Source: Magnetococcales bacterium (lineage in GTDB: Bacteria; Pseudomonadota; Magnetococcia; Magnetococcales; Magnetaquicoccaceae). Taken from it: a DNA stretch of 33,121 nucleotides. The position numbers and the translations under genes are program-made. The DNA lies in the NCBI GenBank assembly GCA_015231915.1, contig JADGAR010000008.1, forward strand, positions 60,451-93,571. Direction: 5' to 3'. Positions 1 through 7,884 of this stretch are shown here, one piece after another (the first letter of the stretch is position 1; every line of letters begins with the position of its first letter). The notes beneath the pieces are model-generated. The model did not search any database. It was not told where the DNA came from and was given only the letters and a program-made list of their open reading frames with translations.

Positions 1-75
1 TTCCAGGCGTTCTTTTTCCAGGCGTTCTTTTTCCAGGCGTTCTTTTTCCAGGCGTTCTTTTTCCAGCCTGCTCTT
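1..75. repeat. 15-bp tandem repeat encoding LEKER
   Basis: Four identical 15-bp units (TTCCAGGCGTTCTTT) fill 1-60 and a degenerate fifth copy follows at 61-75. The array continues past the window edge. It lies in frame inside the minus-strand gene above, each unit coding for five residues. Exact identity at the DNA level points to recent slippage or unequal recombination, so copy number may vary between strains. Confidence 0.95.
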
Positions 76-1098
76 CTCCTCCTGCTCCTGAAGGCGCGGG
101 GCCACGGTTTCGGTTTTGACCGTCATGGCAGGCAACGCTTCCGGCTTGCCATACTGACGGAGCTTGTGGGAAAAGAGATTCAGACCGAGAAACACCCCGA
201 AGCCGAGCATCAGGGCAGCGGTCACGAAAAAGATCACGCGCCCGTCGCGCAGTTTTTGGATGTGCCGCCGCAACAACCGCGTTCCGGAGAGCTGATCGGC
301 CTCCTGGGAATGGAGAATGAGGTCCATCATGGCACGGCGCTCCTCGAAGCCGGGCGGTTCCGGACTCTTTTCCACCATGCCGGTCTTGACCAGCACCGCA
401 TAGAGATCCTGCACGGAAACGGCGAATCCGCAAGCCTGCTTCGGGGTGCATTCCCCGTCGATCCGCTCCATGAAATCGAGGAGATCCTGGCTGGCGGCCA
501 TGGGAATGGATTTGCCCCGTTCGCCCAGGAACGCCTCCCAAACCCGCAGCCGCCGCAAATCGAAGGTCAGATTGTCGGTGACGCCGATGCCCTCCTGATG
601 ATTGACGAAGGCCAGCAGGGCCTCGGAGAGACCCTCGCGGGAGACGGGGTCAGCGGGCTTGCGTTTGGGACGCCGGCCTGCCATGGGGTTGGCGGGCAGG
701 AAGCCGGACTGATGCAGAATCGTGAGGTATTCCGTCAGGGTGGAGGCGAATCCATCGCGAAATTCCGCGCCGTCGGTAGCGACGATCCACTCCAGGAAAT
801 TTTTGATGTGGCCCATCTGGACCTCTTCCAGGGCGATGCCCTGTTCGGTCAGATAGATCTCGAAGCGGCGGATGCGCGCGGCATCGAAAGCGGCATCCCG
901 TCCGGTATCCCGGCAGAAGGCGAGATAGGCGCGCAGCCCCCTGGAGACCGGTTTGGACCCGACCGGCTGCCATTCGGGCAGCCGCGCCACTTGTGCGCCA
1001 CATTGTTGACAAAGGAGCGTGCCGCCGGCATCGACCTGATGGGACTCATCCAGGTCAATGGTGCTGCCGCATTGCGTGCAGATCAGCTCTTTGTCCAT
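1..1098 (-). CDS. Zinc-ribbon, single-pass membrane protein with LEKER repeat tail (3' end outside window)
   Basis: The frame is open from an ATG at 1098 to the left edge: 366 codons without a stop, so the C-terminus is missing. Seen: two Cys-x2-Cys pairs near residues 8-11 and 30-33 suggest an N-terminal zinc ribbon. About residues 50-260 hold two helical segments with spaced Leu/Arg positions that recall the core-binding (SAM-like) domain of tyrosine recombinases; this resemblance is weak and no catalytic domain is seen. One hydrophobic helix lies near residues 287-309. The tail after about residue 341 is a pentapeptide repeat LEKER, expected to form a highly charged helix or coiled coil. 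The function is unknown. The order zinc ribbon, helical region, membrane anchor, charged helix suggests a cytoplasmic adaptor tethered to the membrane with its tail in the periplasm, but topology is inferred. Confidence 0.75.
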   Translation of the reverse strand, partial: MDKELICTQCGSTIDLDESHQVDAGGTLLCQQCGAQVARLPEWQPVGSKPVSRGLRAYLAFCRDTGRDAAFDAARIRRFEIYLTEQGIALEEVQMGHIKNFLEWIVATDGAEFRDGFASTLTEYLTILHQSGFLPANPMAGRRPKRKPADPVSREGLSEALLAFVNHQEGIGVTDNLTFDLRRLRVWEAFLGERGKSIPMAASQDLLDFMERIDGECTPKQACGFAVSVQDLYAVLVKTGMVEKSPEPPGFEERRAMMDLILHSQEADQLSGTRLLRRHIQKLRDGRVIFFVTAALMLGFGVFLGLNLFSHKLRQYGKPEALPAMTVKTETVAPRLQEQEEKSRLEKERLEKERLEKERLEKERLE

Positions 1099-1285
1099 CG
1101 GGTCAATTTGTCCGCAGGATTGGGGTCGATGAAGAAGGCATCCGATTTTATGCAAAAAATATGCCTCAATATTATACTTTAATCGGACACAAAAAATTTT
1201 ATCCCTGCTGGACAAACCCCTCCGCCAACCGGTAAGCTGGCATCGGTCCAAAACTCACCTACCCACATATCAGGAGCCAAAGCAC

Positions 1286-1657
1286 ATGAAAAAAATTCTT
1301 TTCGCCACTCTCGCGTCCATGAGTTTTTTTGCCCTGAGCAGCGCCGCCATGGCCGGCGATTGCATGATCACCTATCACCGGGTGGCCTGTGCCGGTCAGG
1401 AAGCGACATCCTATGCCAAGTGCGATGGCAAGCAGATGTGCGACAAGGAGAAGGCCGCCGCCACCCAGGAGGCCTGCGCCGCCGAGGCCGCCAAGGCATG
1501 CGACAATGACAGGACCGACATTACCAAATCAAAGGTCATTATGGCCAAATTCAAGGGCGCGCCCCTGACGGGCGGATTCAACGACGCGGGCGCCGCAGAC
1601 CCGAAGGGGATCAATTTCTGCGCCGCCAACCGGGCGGACTTCAACAAGTGCAAGTGA
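1286..1657 (+). CDS. Small secreted cysteine-rich protein, unknown function
   Basis: This 123-residue protein starts with a clear Sec signal peptide: Lys-Lys, a hydrophobic stretch, then a likely cut after Ala-Met-Ala near residue 23. The mature part has eight cysteines, an even number that suits disulfide bonding in the periplasm or outside the cell. A ribosome site (CAGGAG) sits about 10 bases before the ATG. I do not recognise a family. The middle is Ala/Lys/Glu-rich. It stands alone: the preceding gene is divergent and the next gene begins 38 bases downstream on the same strand, so shared transcription is possible. It is a real gene by start signal, signal peptide and codon use. Confidence 0.75.
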   Translation: MKKILFATLASMSFFALSSAAMAGDCMITYHRVACAGQEATSYAKCDGKQMCDKEKAAATQEACAAEAAKACDNDRTDITKSKVIMAKFKGAPLTGGFNDAGAADPKGINFCAANRADFNKCK

Positions 1658-1695
1658 GCGCCGTTTGCGGTCAGCCGGCGTGACGATGCGAAAGC

Positions 1696-3282
1696 ATGAG
1701 CATGGGTGAAAACGGTCTTTTGGAGGCATGGCGGTTTCTGCTCGCCCTGGCGCTCTTCCTGTACGGTTGGGAGAAGACCACCGAAGCCCTGCGGGATCGG
1801 TACGGGGAACGGATACGGGAGCGCATCTCCCGTCTCACGGACAATGCCCGGCAGGGCGTTGCCGCCGGGATGGCCGCCACGGCCTTGCTGTGGTCCCCCC
1901 GCGCCACTTTCGACATCACCGCCGGTCTGACCGCCGGTCGCCTCCTGGCATGGCGGCAAGGGTTTCTCTCCCTGCTGGGCAGTGAAATCGGCGCCTGCCT
2001 GCCGGCGTTGCTTTTGGCGCTGCCCATCCCGCCCCACGCGGGCCTGCTGCTCGTACCCGGTCTGGCGCTGATGCACGGTGCGCGCAAAACCCTCGGCCAT
2101 GCGCTGATCGGCCTGGGTCTGCTGGTTGCGGGCCAGGAGATGCTGGGCACCCTTCTGCAAAGCTTCCCGATCCAGCCCGTGACCCCCCCGGTGTGGCTCG
2201 CCCTGCCGGTGGGGGCGCTGGCGAGCCTTGTGACCGGATCCCCCATCGCGGCCCTGGGGGTGCTGTGCCTGCTGGCGGCCCAGGGCGGCGTTTCCCAGGC
2301 CACGGGTCTGGCGCTGCTGTTCGGCATCAACCTGGGGGCAGCGCTTTCTTTGCTTTTGGCGGCCCGCAAAGAGCCGGGCGCGACGTTGCGCCTGGCAATC
2401 GCCGCGACCGTGGCAAAACTCCTCGGGGTGGCGATCTGCTGGTGGATCCCCCTGCCGGACCCCTCCGCCCCGGCCCATCCGCTCCTTTTGGTGACCGGCC
2501 ATTTGCTGATCAATGTCATTGCCGCGCTGACATGCATTCCCGGCATCGCGCCCGTCACGCGCCTCGCCACCCGTCTGGCGCCCGAGGAGTTCAGCGCGGA
2601 GCATGCGGACACCGATGTCAACAACCGCTACTGGCCCCAGTACCTGGACGACGACCTGCTCGCCACCCCGCCCCTGGCCCTGGCCATGGCGCGCCGCGAG
2701 GTGAAGATCCTCGCCGCGCTCCTGGCGGAAATGGTGCGTCTGATTCCGGACGCCCTCTTTGCAGAAGAGGACCACACCAGCATTCAACTGCTGAAAATGG
2801 ATGACCGGGTGGACGAAATCCATCTGGCCATCAGCCGCTATCTGGCCAGGATCGTGACCAGCAATCCCGCCCAACTCGACGAGTGGCTGACCACCATGAC
2901 CGTGATCAACGAGCTGGAGGCCATCGGCGACATCATCGAAAACAATCTCCTGCACCTGGCCGAAACCCAGGGCAGACAGCGGACGCAACTGCCACCGGAG
3001 ATCCGCGTCGCGCTCGGGGAGTACCTGCATGCCGTGCGCAGCGCCCTCGATCGGGCAGCCAACGCCTATCAGGCCAACAATCCCCCTTTGGCCCTCGAGG
3101 TGATGGCCATGAAAAACGACATCGTCGCCCTGGACTCACGCTGCCGCATGCGCGAAATGCAAGCCCTGCGCGCCGAGGACGAATCCCTGGCCGCCTATGC
3201 CTTCCGCATCGACCTGTGCGAGAACTTCAAGCGCATCTACTATCACGCCAAACGGATCGCCAAGGCCGTGGCCAAGGCCTGA
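1696..3282 (+). CDS. Na/Pi-cotransporter-like membrane protein with C-terminal PhoU-like domain
   Basis: The protein has 528 residues. The N-terminal ~300 form paired hydrophobic segments arranged like the two inverted repeats of the NptA/PF02690 Na+/phosphate symporter family; residues ~330-528 are helical and acidic and resemble a PhoU domain, the usual partner fused in this family. Family knowledge: canonical members carry a QSSSAT signature in each repeat that lines the substrate site. Here the first copy reads W66-S-P-R-A-T71 and the second is around T180-G-S-P-I-A, so both are altered. Function as a phosphate importer is therefore doubtful; it may carry another substrate or act in regulation. 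A start at 1696 or at the next ATG (1702) is possible. It converges on the DUF1804-like gene, with five bases between stops. Confidence 0.75.
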   Translation: MSMGENGLLEAWRFLLALALFLYGWEKTTEALRDRYGERIRERISRLTDNARQGVAAGMAATALLWSPRATFDITAGLTAGRLLAWRQGFLSLLGSEIGACLPALLLALPIPPHAGLLLVPGLALMHGARKTLGHALIGLGLLVAGQEMLGTLLQSFPIQPVTPPVWLALPVGALASLVTGSPIAALGVLCLLAAQGGVSQATGLALLFGINLGAALSLLLAARKEPGATLRLAIAATVAKLLGVAICWWIPLPDPSAPAHPLLLVTGHLLINVIAALTCIPGIAPVTRLATRLAPEEFSAEHADTDVNNRYWPQYLDDDLLATPPLALAMARREVKILAALLAEMVRLIPDALFAEEDHTSIQLLKMDDRVDEIHLAISRYLARIVTSNPAQLDEWLTTMTVINELEAIGDIIENNLLHLAETQGRQRTQLPPEIRVALGEYLHAVRSALDRAANAYQANNPPLALEVMAMKNDIVALDSRCRMREMQALRAEDESLAAYAFRIDLCENFKRIYYHAKRIAKAVAKA

Positions 3283-3287
3283 CCCGC

Positions 3288-3872
3288 TCACCTGCCGACC
3301 TCCCGCAGCAGCGCCTCGCCGAAAGGCTCGAGAATCTCCAGCAACACCGGCAAATGATCGGGACAGTGGTTCCGGACGAACTCCGCCTGGCGGGTCAACA
3401 CCCACTGGGCCACTGCCAGACGGGAGAGTTCCGGACTCGCTTTGCCCAGCGAGCGCATCGTGCGGTCCAAGGCCTGGGAAAGCCGGGACAGGGCATTCAC
3501 CCGGTGCAGCGGATCCGCCACCTGACACTTCACCGACTCGATGGCCTCCATGTGCATTTCCAGGTACTCCACCAACAGATCCCCCACCAGGCTCTCCCGG
3601 TTGCATTCGGCCAGCCAGTTGACCGACGCCGCCTGCCCATGATCCCAGTCGCGATTCGCCGCGCGATCCTTGTCCCGCCAGCGCCGCGCTGCGGAGACAG
3701 AGACCCCGTGCGCCCGGGCCGCCTGGGTCAGGTTGCCCCCGTTTTCCCGATAAGCGTTCTTGACGGCTTGTTGTACCTTTTCCGCAAAAATACGATTTTT
3801 AGGTGCGGGTTGAGGGGTTACAATTGATTTGCAATCATCATTCATCCCGGTCGATCCAATTATTGCTTGCAT
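3288..3872 (-). CDS. Mu-like phage DUF1804 family protein (putative small terminase-type DNA-binding protein)
   Basis: About 194 residues. The N-terminal part reads as a helix-turn-helix of the type found in DUF1804 proteins of Mu-like phages: a Leu-Thr-Gln-Ala-Ala-Arg segment followed by V-S-V-S-A-A-R-R-W and a D-W-D near residue 75. The C-terminal part is helical and ends with the family-like L-E-I-L-E-P-F-G stretch. In Mu-like phages such proteins lie with the packaging genes and are thought to act like small terminase subunits; that role is from family knowledge. No large terminase, portal or capsid genes are nearby, so this is an orphan, either a prophage remnant or a domesticated regulator. 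The start is uncertain: ATG at 3872 or at 3845; neither has a strong ribosome site. Confidence 0.65.
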   Translation of the reverse strand: MQAIIGSTGMNDDCKSIVTPQPAPKNRIFAEKVQQAVKNAYRENGGNLTQAARAHGVSVSAARRWRDKDRAANRDWDHGQAASVNWLAECNRESLVGDLLVEYLEMHMEAIESVKCQVADPLHRVNALSRLSQALDRTMRSLGKASPELSRLAVAQWVLTRQAEFVRNHCPDHLPVLLEILEPFGEALLREVGR

Positions 3873-4064
3873 TCATAAAGGAACCATCGCAATCTTTGGT
3901 AATCATGGCGAAGAAATTGCATTAATGTAAAGATGAAGGAATTCCGCCACACGCGCAAAGTGCCTGTTTTTTGCAACAGGCCTGTGCTATGCTCGCGGAC
4001 GTGCGACACCCTCGACGTCGACCGACCCGAATTCTACAAGAAACGCCCAAGAGGTGGAATGACC

Positions 4065-4712
4065 ATGGCAACCAGCGAAGCAGGCAAAAAACTCGGCATT
4101 ATCGGCGCCGACAAGAACTCTGCGGAAATCATCGAACTTTTTTCCCACAATAAAGGCGTGGAAATCCTCTACGTCGCGGATCCGGACTCCTCGGCTCCTG
4201 GCATGGTGCTGGCCAAAAAACTCAATATCAAAACCCTGACCAAGCCCGAAGTTGCCCTGAAGAATTTCAAGCCCGACCTGATCATCGAATGCACCGGCAC
4301 AGCGGAGAGCCTCGCGATGATCACCGAGTCGATCGGGTTCGCCAGTGTCGTCGGTGTCGAGGCGGTCCTGTTGATGAACAAACTCTTCAGCGAGCATCGG
4401 GAATCGGCCAATCACCAGGTGTTCGCCGATCTCGCCGGCGTCCGCCAGGAGATCGACCGCAACACCCGTGATGTCTCCAAGACCCTGCATGGCATCGAAA
4501 AGATCTCCAACGAACTGGAGGTGCTGGCCATCAACGCCGGCATTCAGGCCTCCCGCGCCGGCGAGTTCGGCAAGGGGTTCGCCGTGGTGGCCGGCGAGGT
4601 CAAAAGCACGGCGCGGGTGGCCCGCGACCTGGCCGGCGACATCGACCGGGTGATCAGCGAAATCTCCTCCATGTCCAAAAAGATCGATCAATCCCTGAAA
4701 AAGGTGCTATGA
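4065..4712 (+). CDS. Soluble Rossmann-fold / chemoreceptor signalling-domain hybrid
   Basis: The frame is open from 3933, but GAGGTGG at 4051-4057 sits seven bases before the ATG at 4065, which I choose; it gives 215 residues. Residues ~5-115 look like a nucleotide-binding Rossmann fold: a beta strand with G-I-I-G-A near the start, V-A-D-P-D at the end of the second strand and I-I-E-C-T-G later. Residues ~120-215 are the cytoplasmic hairpin of a methyl-accepting chemotaxis protein, with the conserved tip containing A-I-N-A[18 protein letters not shown]. There is no membrane segment. Inference: a cytosolic receptor that senses a nucleotide, NAD(P) or a metabolite and signals through CheA/CheW. 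The hairpin is very short. Its end overlaps the Mor-like gene by six bases, tail to tail. Confidence 0.7.
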   Translation: MATSEAGKKLGIIGADKNSAEIIELFSHNKGVEILYVADPDSSAPGMVLAKKLNIKTLTKPEVALKNFKPDLIIECTGTAESLAMITESIGFASVVGVEAVLLMNKLFSEHRESANHQVFADLAGVRQEIDRNTRDVSKTLHGIEKISNELEVLAINAGIQASRAGEFGKGFAVVAGEVKSTARVARDLAGDIDRVISEISSMSKKIDQSLKKVL

Positions 4713-5075
4713 GACACTGGAAAGAATCGCATAAATCTGCCGCTCCGTGAGGGCATGATCCCGCGCCAATTGACGTACTCCCTCGCCCGCGTCGTAACGG
4801 CGGACGATCTCGCGGTTGCGGGTGCGCCGCAACAGTTGGGCGGCGCGCACCACGGTCAGGGTCTCCCCGCCGAAGTGCAACGAGAGCCGCTTGGCCTGCT
4901 CATGGCCCAGCAGGGTGACCAGTTTGTGCTGCACCCGCAATTTGCGCGGGATGAAAATCCGGGTGCCGCCGCACTCGTGTACCAGTTTGAGTGCCCCTTC
5001 CCGACCGATCACTTCGGCGATCTCTTCCAGGGATCCGGGCAAATCTTCCTGCAAAATCAAATCCAGTCCGTTCAT
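4707..5075 (-). CDS. Mor/C-type transcription activator (Mu-like)
   Basis: This 122-residue protein matches the shape of the phage Mu Mor/C activator family: an N-terminal dimerisation part with I-A-E-V-I-G and G-G-T-R-I-F-I-P, and a C-terminal helix-turn-helix with R-N-R-E-I, R-Y-D-A-G and L-T-E-R-Q-I-Y-A-I-L. In Mu these proteins switch on middle and late transcription. The ATG at 5075 overlaps the stop of the upstream Gam-like gene (TGATG) and has a GGAGG site eight bases before it, so the two are translationally coupled. A GTG at 5078 is the other possible start. No phage late genes are present for it to control; the target here is unknown. Confidence 0.8.
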   Translation of the reverse strand: MNGLDLILQEDLPGSLEEIAEVIGREGALKLVHECGGTRIFIPRKLRVQHKLVTLLGHEQAKRLSLHFGGETLTVVRAAQLLRRTRNREIVRRYDAGEGVRQLARDHALTERQIYAILSSVS

Positions 5076-5644
5076 CACAACACCTCCTCGCGGTTTGCGA
5101 CCGCATCCATGGGCAAGCCGCGCGCGGCTGCCTGACTCAGGGCAGCGGTTTTCGGTTCATACCAGAACACATCCTTGTCGATGCGATCGACACCCAGCAG
5201 GGCCAGCCTCTCTTCGCTCCAGGTGCGCAAGGCGTCGCGGTTGACATCCTCCCGGACACGGATCGCCCCTCCCTCGCCCAGTTCCTTGATCCGCTCGAGC
5301 ACCTGCGCCCAGGTGCCCCGCCCTGCGGGCCTGACTTCGCTGGAGCGGCGGAAACCGAATGCCCCGAACGTCAATTCGACTCCGCGCCGTTTTTCGAACA
5401 GGGTTTGCTTGTTGAATTCCGCGAAGGCCGACAGGCCGTTCGCCAGGGCCTCCAGGCGTGCCCGGCGCGGTGCGGCGAAGGCCTCGGAGGCCCGTTTGAT
5501 CCGGTCGATACTCTCGTTCATGTCTGCGGCGATGATTTCCAGATTGCGCGCCAGTTGCGCGATTTCTCCCAGTGCGGCATTGGCCTGTTGCAAATCCCGC
5601 ACATGGATGATGTTTTCGGGTTTGAGACGTTTCCTGACAGACAT
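5075..5644 (-). CDS. gam: Mu-like Gam host-nuclease inhibitor / DNA-end-binding protein
   Basis: The protein has 189 residues. The N-terminal ~90 form a long helix rich in Asp/Glu/Arg with an E-I-A-x-L-A-R segment and R-A-S-E-A-F-A; the middle has the family-like G-x-F-G-F-R-R and later V-x-x-D-V-N-R. This matches the Mu Gam family, a Ku-like dimer that binds double-strand DNA ends and shields them from RecBCD-type nucleases. A strong GGAGG lies six bases before the ATG. It leads a two-gene unit with the Mor-like activator. In Mu, gam and mor are early-region genes but not a minimal pair, so this isolated pair is unusual. A possible -35 (TTGACT on the minus strand, 5723-5718) lies upstream, but I cannot point to a good -10. 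Confidence 0.8.
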   Translation of the reverse strand: MSVRKRLKPENIIHVRDLQQANAALGEIAQLARNLEIIAADMNESIDRIKRASEAFAAPRRARLEALANGLSAFAEFNKQTLFEKRRGVELTFGAFGFRRSSEVRPAGRGTWAQVLERIKELGEGGAIRVREDVNRDALRTWSEERLALLGVDRIDKDVFWYEPKTAALSQAAARGLPMDAVANREEVL

Positions 5645-6050
5645 CGTTTCCTCCAGGGGATGGATGGTGCGAAAAGCGATCTTGCTTGCTTGAAAGTTTC
5701 GGTTTTTGTGATTGCAAAGTCAAGAAAAAAGATATCGCTTGAGGCATTTTTTTTTTCACATTATGAATAACGTATCCCAATAATAAATCAATATGACTGA
5801 CTCATCATGATGAGAATCCGGGGGCAATCTGCGGAAAAGCTGGATGAAACGAAACAAAATCCCCACAACCGCCGCCAGCGCTCCCACCCATCCGACAGGC
5901 TTGCGCATTAATGATATAAAGTTAACAGACCGATCATGGCACAAGGTGTCGTGGACCTGCGCGCAGCGATCATGAATATATTGGCTCGAAAATTGCAAAC
6001 TACTGGACATCGGCCCCAGTCACCACGACCAGAACCACGAGGAACCCGGC
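5645..6050. other. Divergent intergenic region between gam-like gene and flagellin
   Basis: About 400 bases without a convincing gene. The left part (5680-5790) is AT-rich, including a run of nine or more T at 5747-5757, and should carry the promoter of the gam/mor pair. A perfect 14-bp palindrome, CTCATCATGATGAG, lies at 5801-5814; one or two of this size are expected by chance in 33 kb, so it is only a possible operator. Near the flagellin a TAAT...ACCGATCA arrangement at about 5911-5935 weakly resembles a flagellar sigma-28 promoter. Confidence 0.6.
5911..5938 (+). promoter_or_regulatory. Weak sigma-28-like flagellin promoter candidate
   Basis: A TAAT box followed after about 16 bases by ACCGATCA resembles the flagellar sigma factor consensus TAAA-N15-GCCGATAA with several mismatches and one extra base. 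Position, roughly 120 bases before the flagellin start, is reasonable. A second reading starting at TAAAGTT gives a spacer that is far too short. No sigma-54 type GG/GC pair was found. Confidence 0.25.
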
Positions 6051-7793
6051 ATGCCCCTCTCCATGAACTCCAATATCGCTTCCCTGACCGTGCAGCGCAA
6101 TCTGCTGGACTCCACCAGCAACCTGAACAAGGTCTTCGCGAAACTCTCCACCGGGTCCCGCATCAATACCGCCAGCGACGACCCCGCCGGCCTCTCCATC
6201 TCCGAACGCATGACCTCCCAGGTGCGGGGCCTCGGACGCGCCGTCCACAACGCCAACGACGGCATCTCCGTGGCACAGGTCGCCGAAGGGGCACTCGCCG
6301 AACAGGAAAACATCCTGCAACGCATGCACGAACTCACGGTCCAGGCCGCCAACGAAACCTATTCCACCGGCGATCGCCAGGATATCCAGGCCGAAATCGC
6401 CCAAATGCTCGACGAACTCGACCGCATCGCCAACGATACCGAATTCAACGGCTGGCACATGCTCAACGGCGCCACCCTGCCCCTGGTCTTCCAGGTGGGC
6501 GCCAAGGTGGATCAAACCGTCACCGTCCAACTCGCCGACGCCCGCGCCGCCACCCTGCTGGCCCAGCCGGCCCTCGCCGACCCCAACGCCAAGGAAAGCC
6601 TCAACAACCCCAAAATCAAGGGCCTCCTCGTCCCGGCCCCCGCCACGCCACTCACCAACTCCAAACTCTTCAGCTCCACCGTGGCGGTCGGCATCAACGC
6701 CGTCGCCAACGCCGCCAGCACCGGTACCTCGCCCTGGACCACCAATCCGGCCAATGTCGCCGAAAGCATGATCACCGCATTCGGCGGCAATGGCGCGGCA
6801 ATTACCGCCGCCACGGCAAACCTTGCCGCATCTTCCGCCGCTGCGGATATCCAGACCGCCGCCGCCTTCATCACCGCCGCCGATGCCAACATCAATGCCA
6901 ACAAGGCCGCCGTGATCGCCGCCGCCGTCTACCAGGCCAACCAGGCCAACGCCACCACCAGCACCGCCGCCATCGTCACCGCCATCGGCGCAAGCTCCGA
7001 AACCGCCCGCGTCCTCTTCGACGCCGTCACCGCCAGCTCCGCCCTCACCTACGGCGTGCGCGACACCCCGACCGGCAACATCAACCAGGTCGTCAATGCC
7101 ATCCAGTCCGCCATCGTCCAGGGCAAGGACATCGAGGCCATCGCCCAGGCCGCCCGCACCGCAGATGCCGGCAAGACCCTCTCCATCGACATCGCCAAGG
7201 TGATCGCCGCCGGGGCCAAGGCCGCCACCGTCTTCGGCGTCAACGTCGCCTACGCCGCCACGAGCGCCGACAACATGGCCCGCGTCCTCAATGCCCGCGA
7301 CGCCGCCGTCACCTACGCCGCACAAAACGTCCAACCCACCGCCGGAGAGAACCTCATGGTCCCGGAGTGGCTCATCGATCCCACCACCACTTACAACCGC
7401 TTTCCGCCCTCGCCACTCGTGGACATCACCGGCACCACCATCGCCACCGACCCCACCATCCCCTTCAACCCACCGGCCACCGACACTTCCAACCCCAAAT
7501 TGTCAGGCCCCAACGCCGCCTCCCGCATGCTGGCCGTCATCGCCAAGGCCATCGACCGCGTCTCCGCCATCCGCTCCGAACTCGGCGCCGTCGAAAACCG
7601 CTTCAACGTCAGTATCGAAAACCTCTCCAACGTGGTGGAAAACGTCTCCGCCGCCCGTTCCCGCATCCAGGATACCGACATCGCCGCCGAATCCGCCAAC
7701 CAGGCCAGACTCTCCATCATCCAGCAGGCCGGCGTCGCCATCCTCGCCCAGGCCAATCAACAGCCGCAATTGATCCTGCAGCTCCTCAAATGA
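6051..7793 (+). CDS. Flagellin with large Ala-rich central domain
   Basis: The N-terminal D0/D1 region (residues ~1-150) carries flagellin hallmarks: N-S-N-I-A-S-L near the start, L-S-T-G-S-R-I-N-T-A-S-D-D-P-A-G, and N-D-G-I-S-V-A-Q-V-A-E-G-A-L. The C-terminal D1/D0 region (~490-580) has R-I-Q-D-T-D-I-A-A-E-S and ends Q-P-Q-L-I-L-Q-L-L-K. The product is the secreted filament subunit. At 580 residues it is longer than common 270-500-residue flagellins; the extra ~340 residues are very rich in Ala, Thr and Asn and should form the exposed, variable part. The start is the ATG at 6051 after GAGGAA, or the ATG at 6063, which would give the more typical N-terminus. Codons are strongly C-ending (GCC, ACC), as in a highly expressed gene. 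It is a single-gene unit; no other flagellar gene is in the window. Confidence 0.95.
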   Translation: MPLSMNSNIASLTVQRNLLDSTSNLNKVFAKLSTGSRINTASDDPAGLSISERMTSQVRGLGRAVHNANDGISVAQVAEGALAEQENILQRMHELTVQAANETYSTGDRQDIQAEIAQMLDELDRIANDTEFNGWHMLNGATLPLVFQVGAKVDQTVTVQLADARAATLLAQPALADPNAKESLNNPKIKGLLVPAPATPLTNSKLFSSTVAVGINAVANAASTGTSPWTTNPANVAESMITAFGGNGAAITAATANLAASSAAADIQTAAAFITAADANINANKAAVIAAAVYQANQANATTSTAAIVTAIGASSETARVLFDAVTASSALTYGVRDTPTGNINQVVNAIQSAIVQGKDIEAIAQAARTADAGKTLSIDIAKVIAAGAKAATVFGVNVAYAATSADNMARVLNARDAAVTYAAQNVQPTAGENLMVPEWLIDPTTTYNRFPPSPLVDITGTTIATDPTIPFNPPATDTSNPKLSGPNAASRMLAVIAKAIDRVSAIRSELGAVENRFNVSIENLSNVVENVSAARSRIQDTDIAAESANQARLSIIQQAGVAILAQANQQPQLILQLLK

Positions 7794-7837
7794 TCCGTGC
7801 ATTTGCCGTTGACTTTTCCCCGCAAGCAGGCATGATG

Positions 7838-7857
7838 TGCGGTCAAACCGCATTTCT
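7838..7857 (+). terminator. Weak hairpin after flagellin
   Basis: TGCGG at 7838-7842 pairs with CCGCA at 7848-7852 around a five-base loop, followed by TTTCT. The stem is only five base pairs and the T-run is poor, so it may be an attenuator between the flagellin and the next gene or nothing. Confidence 0.3.
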
Positions 7858-7884
7858 CATCAATCGTCGCGCGAGGTCGAACGC

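Noticed and set aside
5801-5814. Perfect palindrome CTCATCATGATGAG as an operator
   Set aside because: A 14-bp palindrome is expected about twice by chance in a window this long, so position alone is not enough.
5917-5936. Exact sigma-28 promoter TAAAGTT...CCGAT
   Set aside because: The boxes are similar to the consensus, but the spacer is several bases too short; only the alternative TAAT reading is kept, at low confidence.
5756-6010. 84-codon minus-strand frame between gam and flagellin
   Set aside because: No ribosome site, low-complexity mixed translation, lies in the likely promoter region.
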